A DNA stretch of 55,787 nucleotides from Candidatus Krumholzibacteriota bacterium (GCA_024276305.1 JAJRXK010000068.1:1-55787), one strand, 5' to 3'. Shown: positions 1 to 7,950, counted from the first letter of the stretch. Made by a program: numbers and translations. The notes: generated from the letters alone by a model not told the origin.

Positions 1-285
1 CTGCGCCAGGGCCAGGAGCACCATGCCCCGCGCCTGACCCAATGTCAACGCACTGCGCACGTTCCGAGCGCTGAAGACCTTTTCCAGTCCCGCCTCGGTG
101 GGCTGGAACTCGCGCAGGACTCCTTCCAGGCCTTCGTAGATCGACAGAAGACGCAGCCCCAGGGCATCGCCGCTCCGACCGCGGCAGACTCCGTGGCCGA
201 GGTGGACGAAACGCGTGCCGCGCACTTCCACCACCCCCCATCCCAGATGGTGACTCCCCGGATCGATGCCCAGGATGCGTTCCAT
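1..285 (-). CDS. ruvC: Holliday junction endonuclease RuvC, N-terminal part (gene cut by window edge)
   Basis: The reading frame starts at ATG 285-283 and remains open to base 1, so about 95 N-terminal residues are visible. It opens with the RNase H-like strand MERILGIDPGSHHLGWGV, where Asp8 is the expected first catalytic acid. A second acidic residue lies in the segment GLEKVF (Glu68), as in RuvC. The following ARNVRSALTLGQARG segment is also typical of the family. RuvC resolves Holliday junctions together with RuvAB. The start codon shares one base with the yebC stop (TGATG), so translation is probably coupled. yebC-ruvC is a common bacterial gene pair. The C-terminal part, including the remaining active-site residues, lies outside the window. 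Confidence 0.93.
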   Translation of the reverse strand, partial: MERILGIDPGSHHLGWGVVEVRGTRFVHLGHGVCRGRSGDALGLRLLSIYEGLEGVLREFQPTEAGLEKVFSARNVRSALTLGQARGMVLLALAQ

Positions 286-1040
286 CAGAGTGCTTCCTGG
301 ATCTTTTCCATCTCCTCGTCGTCGATGTCGAAGTTCGCACTGATCTTTCGGACATCATCGAGATCGTCGAGAGCGCTGATCAGCTTCATCACCCCCAGGG
401 CCTCACTCCCCGAAACGTGGACCGTGGTCATGGGAATGTTTTCCAGATCCGCGCTCAAATGCTCGATCCCCGAATCCTCCAGGGCCTTCAGGACCGCATG
501 GAATTGGTCGCGAGGGGTGGTCACCACCACAATGCCATCCGTTGCTTCGACGTCCTCGGCCCCGGCATCGATGACCACTTCCATCACCCGATCCTCGTCC
601 GCGACCTGGGCGTCGATCTGGATCTGCCCCTTCTTCTCGAAGAGGTAGGCCACGCTCCCACTGCTGGCCATCTTGCCTCCGAACTTGTTGAAGGCATGGC
701 GGACATCCGCGGCGGTCCGATTCGTGTTGTCGGTGAGGGTCTCGACCATGATCGCGATGCCCCCGTGACCGTAGCCCTCGTAGGTCAACTCTTCGTAGGT
801 TGCGCCCTCGACCTCGCCGGTCCCCCGCTTGATGGCCCGATCGATGTTGTCATTGGGCATGTTCTGGGCTCGGGCGTTCTGGACCGCCGTGCGCAGAGCC
901 GGATTCAACTCGGGGTCTCCCCCGCCGTCCCGGGCCGCGATGGTGATTTCCTTGGCCAAGCGGGTGAACAGCTTGCCGCGTTTCGCGTCCGCCGCCCCTT
1001 TCTTGCGCTTGATCGTCGCCCACTTCGAATGACCGGACAC
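285..1040 (-). CDS. yebC: YebC/PmpR/TACO1-family protein
   Basis: The 251-residue protein starts with MSGHSKWATIKRKK, the diagnostic N-terminus of the YebC/TACO1 family, followed by ARGKLFTRLAKEI-like and ARAQNMPNDNIDRAIKRGTG-like segments. Family members are described as transcriptional regulators in some bacteria and as factors easing translation of difficult sequences (TACO1 in mitochondria). The start is GTG at 1040, preceded by AGAGGA with a 7-base spacing. The length is normal for the family. It lies 70 bases after the EF-G-like gene and overlaps ruvC by one base, so all three probably form one transcription unit. Confidence 0.95.
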   Translation of the reverse strand: MSGHSKWATIKRKKGAADAKRGKLFTRLAKEITIAARDGGGDPELNPALRTAVQNARAQNMPNDNIDRAIKRGTGEVEGATYEELTYEGYGHGGIAIMVETLTDNTNRTAADVRHAFNKFGGKMASSGSVAYLFEKKGQIQIDAQVADEDRVMEVVIDAGAEDVEATDGIVVVTTPRDQFHAVLKALEDSGIEHLSADLENIPMTTVHVSGSEALGVMKLISALDDLDDVRKISANFDIDDEEMEKIQEAL

Positions 1041-1074
1041 CTTCGATTCCTCTCGACTTGGTCCTGGACGAGAA

Positions 1075-1097
1075 CGGCCGCTCCCAAGGAGCGGCCG
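1075..1097 (-). terminator. GC-rich hairpin between the EF-G-like gene and yebC
   Basis: CGGCCGCTCC and GGAGCGGCCG form a perfect 10-bp stem around a 3-base loop, 14 bases past the stop codon of the EF-G-like gene. There is no T tract after it on the minus strand, so it may be an attenuator, mRNA-stabilising hairpin or weak terminator rather than a full intrinsic terminator. Confidence 0.5.
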
Positions 1098-1110
1098 CTC
1101 GAGAGATGGA

Positions 1111-3189
1111 TCAGCCTTCCTCGGCTTCCATCTTCGACTGCTCCACGATCTTCTTCACAAGCTCGCGGGGGACTTCCTCGTATCCCGCGAAGCTGCGAGT
1201 GTGCCGCGCCCGGCCCTGACTCATGGACCTCAGGCTCGTGCTGTAGCGATAGAGTTCCGCCAAGGGTACCTGCGCCCGCACTTCCTGCAAGTGTCCGATC
1301 GCCTCGGTCCCCTGAATCCTTCCCCGCCGCGAGCTCAAATCGCCCATCACATCGCCCATCACCTCTTCTGGCACCCGAACCGTCACGTTGTAGATAGGTT
1401 CGAGAAGGGTGGCCTTGCCATTCTTGAAGGCATCGCGCATCGCCAAGAATGCCGCCATCTTGAACGCCGCTTCCGACGAATCGACGTCGTGGTAGCCACC
1501 GTCGTAGAGTGTGGCCTTGAGATCGACCACCCGGTAGCCCGCGAGCGCACCCTTTTCCATCGTCTCTTCGAGGCCCTTGCGGACGGCGGGAATGAAACGG
1601 CTCGGTACCGCGCCCCCCACGATGGCATCCACGAACTCGAAGCCCGCTCCGCGCTCGTTCGGCTCGAATTTGATATGGACGTCGGCGAATTGTCCGCGTC
1701 CTCCGGACTGCTTCTTGTGGCGCGCGTGCACCTCAATGCTCGAAACCAGAGCCTCCCGATAGGGAATTCGCGGCTCGTGACGGGTGACTTCGACGCCGTA
1801 GCGACGAGCGAGCCGCTCCAGAATCACGTCGAAATGGGCTTCTCCCTGACCTTCCAGCACGATCTCGTGGGTCTCCTGATCCGTACCGAATCGGAAGGTC
1901 GGATCCTCGTCCCGGATTCTCGAGAGGCCCTGGGCCATCTTGTCGTCTTCCCCATCCTTCGCCGGACGGACCGCCACTCGTGAGCTCGGCTCTGGATAGA
2001 CGATCGGTGGTAAGGCCGCATCGACCGACTTGTCCCCGAGGGTGTCGCCGCAATGAGTCTCTTTCAGCTTCACCGCGGCGCCGAAATCTCCTGCTCCGAT
2101 GCGGTCGATCTTCTCGCGATTCTTTCCTTCGAGAGAAAAGAGTTGAGTGACGCGCTCGCTGCGATCGTGGGTCAGGTTGTGGTAGTCTTGGCCAGCTTCG
2201 ATGCTGCCTCCGAAGCAGCGCATGATGGAGAACTCACCGGCGTCCCGCTCGATGGAGACCTTGAACACCCGGGCCACGGTGGGAGCGCTCGCCCCCGCCG
2301 CAATCGTGCACTCCTCGCCGTTGCGCAGACCCGCGAGCTCGGTGCGGAAATCCGCGGGAGGCAGGTACTCCTTGATGCAGTGCAGGAGCGGGCGCATTCC
2401 GATCCCGCCATCCTGCGCGCTCACCGCGCAGACGGGATAGAAGGCGCGATCTCTCACTCCGATCTGAATGCCCTGAATGATCTCTTCGTAGGAGAGTTCT
2501 CCCTCCTCGAGGAATTTCTCCACCAGGGCATCATCGTGCTCGGCGGCGGCATTCAGGAGCTCTTCCCGGGCCTCTTCGTAGGCGGACTTCATCTCGTCGG
2601 GAATCGGCGTCTCGGTGGCCTTTCCGGCATCGTCATATTGGTAGGCCTTGCCTTCGGCCACATCGATCAACCCGCGGAAACTCTCGCCCTCGCCGATCGG
2701 AATCTGCACCGGAATCGCTTTGGGGGTCAGACGCTCGCGAATCTGAGCGTAGGCCGCCGCAAAGTCCGCGTGTTCCTTGTCCATCTTCGAGACCACGATG
2801 ATCGCGGGAAGTTCCTTCTCGTCCACGACTTCCCAGACCACCTCGGTCCCCACTTCGACTCCGGAGTCGGCCCGCACGAGGACCATGGCACTCTCCACCA
2901 CCGAAAGCGAGGCAATGAGCTCCCCGTGGAAGTCCTCGAATCCCGGAGTGTCGAGGAGGTTGAACTTCGTCTTCTCGTATTCGCAGGAGCCGATCGAAGT
3001 GTAAATCGTCGTCTTTCGATCGATTTCGTTCACATGGTAGTCAAGGTTGCTCGTCCCCTCGTCCACGCTCCCCATGCGACTGATCGCTCCGGTCTTGAAG
3101 AGAACGGCCTCGGCCAGAGTTGTCTTGCCCGCCCCTTGGTGGCCAACTAGGGCTAGATTGCGGATGTCTGCCGGCGCGTACTGTTTCAA
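1111..3189 (-). CDS. EF-G-like translational GTPase (FusA2 type, no catalytic His)
   Basis: A 692-residue protein with the five-domain layout of EF-G. The P-loop is at residues 16-23 (GHQGAGKT), unlike the AHVDHGKTT of canonical EF-G. Switch II reads DTPGFEDF (residues 80-87), so the His that activates GTP hydrolysis in EF-G (DTPGHVDF) is Phe here. The G4 motif is SKMD instead of NKMD, and the usual switch I RGIT is replaced by RKTT. These changes are typical of the EF-G-like (FusA2) branch, whose role is poorly defined; a canonical EF-G should be encoded elsewhere. The start is TTG at 3189 with a GGGAGG 8 bases upstream. A promoter lies at 3325-3354. Confidence 0.9.
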   Translation of the reverse strand: MKQYAPADIRNLALVGHQGAGKTTLAEAVLFKTGAISRMGSVDEGTSNLDYHVNEIDRKTTIYTSIGSCEYEKTKFNLLDTPGFEDFHGELIASLSVVESAMVLVRADSGVEVGTEVVWEVVDEKELPAIIVVSKMDKEHADFAAAYAQIRERLTPKAIPVQIPIGEGESFRGLIDVAEGKAYQYDDAGKATETPIPDEMKSAYEEAREELLNAAAEHDDALVEKFLEEGELSYEEIIQGIQIGVRDRAFYPVCAVSAQDGGIGMRPLLHCIKEYLPPADFRTELAGLRNGEECTIAAGASAPTVARVFKVSIERDAGEFSIMRCFGGSIEAGQDYHNLTHDRSERVTQLFSLEGKNREKIDRIGAGDFGAAVKLKETHCGDTLGDKSVDAALPPIVYPEPSSRVAVRPAKDGEDDKMAQGLSRIRDEDPTFRFGTDQETHEIVLEGQGEAHFDVILERLARRYGVEVTRHEPRIPYREALVSSIEVHARHKKQSGGRGQFADVHIKFEPNERGAGFEFVDAIVGGAVPSRFIPAVRKGLEETMEKGALAGYRVVDLKATLYDGGYHDVDSSEAAFKMAAFLAMRDAFKNGKATLLEPIYNVTVRVPEEVMGDVMGDLSSRRGRIQGTEAIGHLQEVRAQVPLAELYRYSTSLRSMSQGRARHTRSFAGYEEVPRELVKKIVEQSKMEAEEG

Positions 3190-3324
3190 GGCGCGTCCCT
3201 CCCGTGAGGATCTCGGTGGTTGGCGAGGCGGCCAGAGCTTCGGAGCACCCGTCGGCCCCTACCGCCTCGATTGGATGCGGAATTCCGGACCCGGCGCGAA
3301 TCTGGGATTCACCCAGGGCCTGCG

Positions 3325-3354
3325 ACCTTACCACCCTAAGAAAATGGGTGTCAA
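3325..3354 (-). promoter_or_regulatory. Sigma70-type promoter for the EF-G-like gene
   Basis: On the minus strand TTGACA (3354-3349) is followed after 18 bases by TAAGGT (3330-3325). It lies about 135 bases upstream of the TTG start of the EF-G-like gene, in the divergent intergenic region. Confidence 0.6.
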
Positions 3355-3485
3355 CGCGCCCTTGCCCGCCCCCCGAGATCACAAGAGTGGGAGCTTGGGT
3401 CTTTCCGAACCCCCTTGCCTACCACTATATTGGTACGCTCCAATGGGCCCCATGCCTTCCCGGGTGTGGGGTCCCCATTTGGATT

Positions 3486-3515
3486 TTGACACGCCTTTCC
3501 GGGTTCCGCTATCTT
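3486..3515 (+). promoter_or_regulatory. Sigma70-type promoter for the barrel protein gene
   Basis: TTGACA (3486-3491), an 18-base spacer, then TATCTT (3510-3515). Transcription would start near 3522, about 70 bases before the proposed TTG start. The rest of the 3190-3593 intergenic stretch shows only this and the divergent promoter at 3325-3354. Confidence 0.6.
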
Positions 3516-3593
3516 ACGGCGCCGGTCCAGACCGGCCGCTGTCCCGGATCAAGCCGTCATGGGCCCATGGCCCCCAGACTCGCGAGGACCAAT

Positions 3594-4406
3594 TTGTCAC
3601 CGGTAATCTCTCTCAAGCGCCAGGCACGGCTGTCCATGGGTCTTCCTCTGTGGGCGACCTTCCTCTTCCTGATCGTGGTCGGCCTGAGCTCCAAGGCCCT
3701 CGCGCAGGAGAGCGAAGAGGAGGAGAGCGAGCCTCTCTTCCAGGTGCAACGCATCGACATCCGCGTTTTCGGAGGAGTCAGTGGAGGCGAGCAGTATCTG
3801 AAGCTGCCTGCCATCACCGACCCGCTGACCAACGACACCGCCAAGGATCAGATCCTGGACTTCTCCGGGAACCCCGCCATCGACTCGGGCCTGGCCCAAG
3901 CTCCGGAGAAGGACCTCGAGTCGGGATACTTCGGAGGAGTCGACGCCGCGTTCTATCTCTCCGAGGCCTTTGGCTTCTTCCTCAGCGGCAGTCTGACCCG
4001 GGCCAATGCGGTGCTCACCGGCCAGACCGATCCCTTTGCTCCCCGGCGTGAATTCGATCGAACCAACGTCACCACCCTCTCGACTCGAGTGGGTGTGATC
4101 TATCAGATCGGCAAGGCCCGAAAACTCCCGATACGACCCTACGTCAGCTTGGCCTTCGGAGGCCTCCTCAACCGCTTCGACAATGTCGACGACATCACCG
4201 CCCTCTCCTTCGATTTGGGAGGAGGGGTGAGCTTCGCGCTGACCGAGACCCTTCGCGGTCAGATCGGGACCGGGATCCAATTCTACAGTTGGAAGACCGA
4301 TGAGGTGGCGCTCGACAAGACCATGATCATCCCCCAAGCCAGCGCGGGCATCGTCTGGCGATATACCGTACCCACCTTCGGTAGCGACAACGACGGGGAT
4401 TCCTGA
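3594..4406 (+). CDS. Predicted outer-membrane beta-barrel protein with signal peptide
   Basis: The protein has an N-terminal hydrophobic segment (LPLWATFLFLIVVGLSSKALAQ) that looks like a signal peptide ending ALA|Q. An acidic stretch (ESEEEESE) follows, then alternating polar/hydrophobic segments typical of small outer-membrane barrels. I place the start at TTG 3594 because GAGG lies 6 bases upstream and it gives a basic n-region (SLKRQAR). ATG 3636 would give a shorter signal peptide and has no clear ribosome binding site. The product is about 270 residues. It has its own promoter and a shared bidirectional terminator. No specific function can be assigned. Confidence 0.8.
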   Translation: MSPVISLKRQARLSMGLPLWATFLFLIVVGLSSKALAQESEEEESEPLFQVQRIDIRVFGGVSGGEQYLKLPAITDPLTNDTAKDQILDFSGNPAIDSGLAQAPEKDLESGYFGGVDAAFYLSEAFGFFLSGSLTRANAVLTGQTDPFAPRREFDRTNVTTLSTRVGVIYQIGKARKLPIRPYVSLAFGGLLNRFDNVDDITALSFDLGGGVSFALTETLRGQIGTGIQFYSWKTDEVALDKTMIIPQASAGIVWRYTVPTFGSDNDGDS

Positions 4407-4450
4407 TCCGACTTCTTCCCAGGCCGGTCCGCCGGCTGGAATACCAAGAG

Positions 4451-4487
4451 AAACGGGCGGCAGGAGTGAATCCTGCCGCCCGTTTTC
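4451..4487. terminator. Bidirectional intrinsic terminator
   Basis: A near-perfect 15-bp stem (AAACGGGCGGCAGGA pairing with TCCTGCCGCCCGTTT) closes a 5-base GTGAA loop. It is flanked by A and T runs on the two sides. It sits between the convergent barrel gene (+) and lysine-rich gene (-) and can stop transcription from both. Confidence 0.85.
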
Positions 4488-4532
4488 TCGTTCGAACGAT
4501 CTGGCCTCGGCCAGATCCACCAAGGACGTCGA

Positions 4533-4910
4533 TCAGCGCTTCTTGCGGGTGGTCGCCAGCTTCTTCCGCTTGACCGCAGTCTTCTTCTTGCGCTTGGTGG
4601 TGGCCTTCTTCCGCTTGACGGTCGTCTTCTTCCGCTTGGCGGTGGCCTTCTTCTTGCGCTTGACCGTGGTCTTCTTCTTGCGCTTGGTCGTAGCCTTCTT
4701 CTTGCGCTTGACCGTGGTCTTCTTCTTGCGCTTGGTGGTGGCCTTCTTCCGCTTGGTCGTGGCCTTCTTCCGCTTGGTCGTGGCCTTCTTGCGCTTCGTA
4801 GTGGCCTTCTTCCGCTTGGCGGTGGCCTTCTTCTTCTTGGTCGTGGACTTCTTCTTCTTCGCCCGGGACTTCCGCTTTGCAGCGGCAAGCAGGGTGATTC
4901 CGTCTTCCAT
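4533..4910 (-). CDS. Lysine-rich repeat protein, histone H1/AlgP-like DNA-binding protein
   Basis: A 125-residue protein made almost entirely of tandem KRKK(K)(A/T)T(T/V/A) units after a short leader (MEDGITLLAAAKRKSRAKK). Roughly 13 repeat units follow, and nearly all residues are Lys, Arg, Thr, Ala or Val. Such tails resemble the C-terminal domain of histone H1 and bacterial H1-like proteins (AlgP, HC1), which bind DNA or RNA non-specifically. The start at 4910 is chosen because GAGG lies 9 bases upstream and a promoter lies at 5045-5073. The frame is open further upstream, but that part is unlike the rest. The nucleoid-association role is inferred from composition only; it has no globular domain. 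Confidence 0.8.
   Translation of the reverse strand: MEDGITLLAAAKRKSRAKKKKSTTKKKKATAKRKKATTKRKKATTKRKKATTKRKKATTKRKKKTTVKRKKKATTKRKKKTTVKRKKKATAKRKKTTVKRKKATTKRKKKTAVKRKKLATTRKKR
4540..4860. repeat. Low-complexity tandem repeat coding for Lys/Arg/Thr units
   Basis: On the plus strand the stretch is built from repeated CTTCTTCCGCTTG and CTTCTTCTTGCGCTTG blocks separated by short GT-rich segments, giving units of about 21-24 bases. It encodes the KRKK-ATT units of the lysine-rich protein. The unit number is likely to vary by slippage or recombination, and assembly could collapse it. Confidence 0.85.
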
Positions 4911-5044
4911 AATCTTCAGCCTCGCTTGTGTGATGCAGCCTGATCGGGGACGCGCCCCGCTCACACGAAGTCCAATTCGGACATCGATTGCTCTACGATC
5001 CAGGATCAAAAGCAATCTCCGTACCTTTTTGGACACGCAACGGC

Positions 5045-5073
5045 ATTATTCGGAGCACTTTGGGGGGTGTCAA
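5045..5073 (-). promoter_or_regulatory. Sigma70-type promoter for the lysine-rich protein gene
   Basis: On the minus strand TTGACA (5073-5068), a 17-base spacer and AATAAT (5050-5045). Expected transcription start is near 5038, leaving a leader of about 128 bases. The rest of 4911-5254 has no gene I can support; it contains this promoter and a 16-bp palindrome at 5180-5195. Confidence 0.7.
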
Positions 5074-5179
5074 TACAAAAAGTGGTCTGTTGACCGATGT
5101 TTCGTCGACCCATTCAACCCCAGTTCAGAGATTCTCCACGTTCCAAACCACGGACATCTCGGGGTTGCAACGAAGAAGA

Positions 5180-5195
5180 ATGCACGAACGTGCAT
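5180..5195. other. Perfect 16-bp palindrome, possible operator
   Basis: ATGCACGAACGTGCAT reads the same on both strands (ATGCACG-AA-CGTGCAT with a two-base centre). It lies about 107 bases upstream of the -35 box of the lysine-rich gene and 60 bases past the tRNA-Leu terminator hairpin. It could be a dimeric regulator site, but no family is recognisable. Confidence 0.35.
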
Positions 5196-5254
5196 GACCA
5201 CTCCGCAACATCCCCTCCGCAAGTACACGCGACTTCGAAGCACTCGATACGACG

Positions 5255-5280
5255 AACGGCCTACCGAGTGGTAGGCCGTT
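5255..5280 (-). terminator. Terminator hairpin after tRNA-Leu
   Basis: AACGGCCTACC and GGTAGGCCGTT form an 11-bp perfect stem with a 4-base loop, 9 bases past the tRNA 3' end on the minus strand. The downstream sequence is TTCGTCGT, only moderately T-rich. Confidence 0.7.
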
Positions 5281-5288
5281 GGAATCGA

Positions 5289-5373
5289 TGGTGCTCGGGG
5301 CGGGATTTGAACCCGCACGGCTTTCGCCACTGCCCCCTCAAGACAGCGTGTCTACCAATTCCACCACCCGAGC
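5289..5373 (-). tRNA. tRNA-Leu (anticodon GAG)
   Basis: The minus strand folds as a class II tRNA. The acceptor stem GCTCGGG pairs with CCCGAGC, followed by discriminator A and an encoded CCA. The D-loop carries GGTGGAATTGGTAGAC, as in leucine tRNAs. The anticodon stem CTGTC/GGCAG holds the loop TTGAGGG (anticodon GAG). A long variable arm (GGCGAAAGCC) and the T arm GCGGG-TTCAAAT-CCCGC complete it. It begins 13 bases after the secG stop, so it is probably co-transcribed with secG and released by processing. Confidence 0.97.
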
Positions 5374-5386
5374 ACGAAAGAGTCGG

Positions 5387-5806
5387 TCAGCGCCCGTCGC
5401 CTCCAGCGTTGTCGGGAGGCGTCTCGACCGGAGACGGTGACGGCGCGGGCTGAGGCACGACATCGTCACTGCCCCCAGCTCCACTCCCACCGAGGTTCAC
5501 GGCCCCGGGGACTGCGGAGGCAGGGAGCGTCTGCTCGAGGATCTTGTCCACTTGGGTGTCATTGGCCGTGCCGCGACGCGCGGTGAAAATGGCGAGGCCC
5601 ATGCTGCTGACCATGAAGGCGACGCCCAACCAAATGGTGGCCTTGTGGAGCATCGTGGTCACGCCCCGGGCTCCGAACATCGCCTCACCGGCTCCGACTC
5701 CGCCGAAGGCTCCAGCCAGACCATTGCCTTTGCTGCGCTGCAGGAGAACGACGACGCAGAGGAAGAATGCGATGAGCAGATGCAAGAGAAAGAGAACGTA
5801 GTACAT
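5387..5806 (-). CDS. secG: Preprotein translocase subunit SecG
   Basis: A 139-residue membrane protein with a first transmembrane segment at residues 3-22 (VLFLLHLLIAFFLCVVVLLQ). It is followed by the SecG signature RSKGNGLAGAFGG and a second segment around residues 56-74 (WLGVAFMVSSMGLAIF). SecG assists SecYE in protein export. The C-terminal tail of about 60 residues is Pro/Gly/Ser-rich and longer than in E. coli. The start ATG 5806 has only a weak ribosome binding site (GCGGGA). The order tpiA-secG-tRNA-Leu is a known conserved arrangement. A promoter at 5876-5904 can drive secG and the tRNA independently of tpiA. Confidence 0.95.
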   Translation of the reverse strand: MYYVLFLLHLLIAFFLCVVVLLQRSKGNGLAGAFGGVGAGEAMFGARGVTTMLHKATIWLGVAFMVSSMGLAIFTARRGTANDTQVDKILEQTLPASAVPGAVNLGGSGAGGSDDVVPQPAPSPSPVETPPDNAGGDGR

Positions 5807-5875
5807 GGTATTCCCGCCGTTTTCGAAGGCTGAGCACCACCGTGGAGCCCACCGCCGCTTCGAAAGCAGAGAGCT

Positions 5876-5904
5876 AAGCTAGCAAGAGACCTTCGCGGTG
5901 TCAA
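5876..5904 (-). promoter_or_regulatory. Sigma70-type promoter for secG, -35 box overlapping the tpiA stop codon
   Basis: On the minus strand TTGACA (5904-5899), a 17-base spacer, then TAGCTT (5881-5876). The TGA stop codon of tpiA (5903-5901) is inside the -35 hexamer. The start of transcription would be near 5870, some 60 bases before secG. Confidence 0.65.
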
Positions 5905-6659
5905 ACGCCCCGCAGAATCCCCAGAAAACTCTCCACTTCGAGGCTCGCACCCCCGACCAGGGCCCCGTCCACATCCTCGATCTCCATGTATTCCGTGATG
6001 TTCGAGGGCTTCACACTGCCTCCGTAAAGGATCCGCAACGAAGCCGCGGTGTCGGGATCGAAGACCTCGGCCACCGCATTGCGGAGGGTGGCATGCACCT
6101 CGGCCACGTCCGCAGCGCTCGCATTCCGTCCGGTTCCGATGGCCCACACGGGTTCGTAGGCCAGAGTCAGAGCCTGAGGACTCTGCGATGGTCCATCGCG
6201 GAGCGCCCCCCGGAGCTGACCGACGACCACCGCCTCGGTCTCCCCCCTCCGTCGCTGCTCTTCGGTCTCTCCCACACAGAGAATGACTTCGAGGCCGGCG
6301 TCGACCGCCGCCCCCAACTTGGCCGCGAGAAGGTCATCCCCCTCGCCGAAGATCGCTCTCCTCTCGCTGTGCCCGACCAGCACCCACTTCATCCCCAACT
6401 CCCGCAACTGGGACGCGCAGACTCCGCCGGTCACGGCCCCCGGAGATTGGGCGACGCAGTCCTGCGCACCGACCCGGACCGAGGACCCTTCGAGAAGGTG
6501 CGCGACTTCGGACAAGTGCACGAAAGTGGGACAGACACCGACCTCGACCTCGAAGGTCTCCCCCGCCAGAGAACGTCCGAGTCCTCGGGCCAGACTTCTC
6601 GCCCGGGCCATGCTCAGGTTCATCTTCCAATTCCCGACAATGAGCGGTCTCCGCTGCAT
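5901..6659 (-). CDS. tpiA: Triosephosphate isomerase
   Basis: A 252-residue TIM-barrel enzyme that interconverts dihydroxyacetone phosphate and glyceraldehyde 3-phosphate. The active-site Lys12 is in GNWKMN, the catalytic His in the segment LVGHSERR and the catalytic Glu in LAYEPVWAIGTG. The C-terminal phosphate-binding motif LYGGSVKPSN is intact. The ATG start at 6659 is preceded by GGAGGTGAGGG. It follows pgk by 79 bases on the same strand, so the two glycolytic genes are probably transcribed together. Confidence 0.98.
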   Translation of the reverse strand: MQRRPLIVGNWKMNLSMARARSLARGLGRSLAGETFEVEVGVCPTFVHLSEVAHLLEGSSVRVGAQDCVAQSPGAVTGGVCASQLRELGMKWVLVGHSERRAIFGEGDDLLAAKLGAAVDAGLEVILCVGETEEQRRRGETEAVVVGQLRGALRDGPSQSPQALTLAYEPVWAIGTGRNASAADVAEVHATLRNAVAEVFDPDTAASLRILYGGSVKPSNITEYMEIEDVDGALVGGASLEVESFLGILRGV

Positions 6660-6738
6660 CCCTCACCTCCACCTCGGGTGCCCCGTGATCTGCGTCTTCG
6701 TCATCCGCGTCTCGGTAGCCCAGTCTCTGCTCTCTGCC

Positions 6739-7950
6739 TCAGACCGGCGCCGAACGGGCGTCGCTGAGGGCCTCGACTCCGGGCAGGCTCTTGCCGGCCA
6801 GGAACTCCAACGACGCTCCCCCGCCCGTCGACACGTGGGTGATGCGATTCTGCAGGTCGAGAGAGGTGATCGCGGCCACCGAGTCTCCACCTCCGACGAC
6901 GGTCCGACAACCGTGGTCCGTCGATCGCGCCACACTTCTGGCCACCGACCGAGTCCCCTTCGCGAAGGCTTCCATCTCGAAGACCCCCATGGGCCCATTC
7001 CAGAATACCGTCGCCGCGGACTCCAAATGCTCCGCAAAACGTCGACAGGTGCGAGTGCCGATGTCGAGTCCTCTCCACCCCTCGGGAATATCGGTCACCA
7101 GGACCTCTTGCTTCTGGGCGTGAGCGTCGAAACGATCCGCCACGACCACGTCTTCGGGCAGAATGATCTGGGTACTCGAAGACTTGGCCCGCTCGAGGAT
7201 GGCTTGGACGGTGTCCAACAGCGTCTCTTCGACCAGACTCTCGCCGACATCGAGCCCCAACGCTCGGAAGAAGGTGAAGGCCATTCCCCCACCGATGAGG
7301 ACGGAATCCACTTTCCCGATGAGGTTCTCGATGATCTCGATCTTCCCCGATACCTTGGCTCCTCCCAGGATCGCCAGGAAGGGTCGGCCCGGAGAGTAGA
7401 GCAACGAACCCAGGTTCTCGAGCTCCTTGTCCATGAGCAGACCGCTGGCCCTCTCCTCGAAGTGACGAGTCACTCCCACCGTCGAGGCGTGGGCGCGGTG
7501 GGCGGTCCCGAAGGCGTCGTTGACGTAGACATCTCCCAACTGCGCGAGATCGCGGGCAAAGTCTTCATCGTTCCGCGTCTCGGCCTCGTGGAATCGAAGA
7601 TTCTCGAGGAGGACCACTTCACCCGATCGGGCGGCATTTCCTGCCGCCACCGCGTTCTCTCCCACGCAATCCTCGGCAAAGCGCACCGGCGCAGAGAGGA
7701 GCTCTTGGAGGCGTTGCGCGACCGGACGCAAGCTGAGCTGTGGTTGCACTTTTCCCTTGGGGCGACCGAGGTGGCTCATCAATACCGGACGCGCTCCCTT
7801 CGAAAGCAGGAACTTCACCGTCGAGAGTGCGGCCCGCACCCGGGTGTCATCGGCGATCCGTCCCGCCTCGTTGATGGGCACGTTGAAGTCGACGCGCATG
7901 AGCACCCGTCGATCTCGGACCTCGATGTCTTGTACGGAGAGCTTCTTCAC
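6739..7950 (-). CDS. pgk: Phosphoglycerate kinase
   Basis: A 403-residue enzyme transferring phosphate between 1,3-bisphosphoglycerate and ADP in glycolysis. The N-terminal substrate-binding segment RVDFNVPIN, the LMSHLGRPKG segment, the hinge motif GGAKVSGKIE and the nucleotide-site motif GGGDSVAAI near the C-terminus are all present. The start is GTG at 7950 with a GGA about 5 bases upstream. A promoter lies at 8002-8031, overlapping the end of comF. Length is normal for a bacterial Pgk. Confidence 0.98.
   Translation of the reverse strand: MKKLSVQDIEVRDRRVLMRVDFNVPINEAGRIADDTRVRAALSTVKFLLSKGARPVLMSHLGRPKGKVQPQLSLRPVAQRLQELLSAPVRFAEDCVGENAVAAGNAARSGEVVLLENLRFHEAETRNDEDFARDLAQLGDVYVNDAFGTAHRAHASTVGVTRHFEERASGLLMDKELENLGSLLYSPGRPFLAILGGAKVSGKIEIIENLIGKVDSVLIGGGMAFTFFRALGLDVGESLVEETLLDTVQAILERAKSSSTQIILPEDVVVADRFDAHAQKQEVLVTDIPEGWRGLDIGTRTCRRFAEHLESAATVFWNGPMGVFEMEAFAKGTRSVARSVARSTDHGCRTVVGGGDSVAAITSLDLQNRITHVSTGGGASLEFLAGKSLPGVEALSDARSAPV

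Noticed and set aside
4540-4860. Repeats that might suggest a CRISPR array
   Set aside because: The units are in-frame coding repeats of the lysine-rich protein with no spacers of unique sequence and no cas genes nearby.
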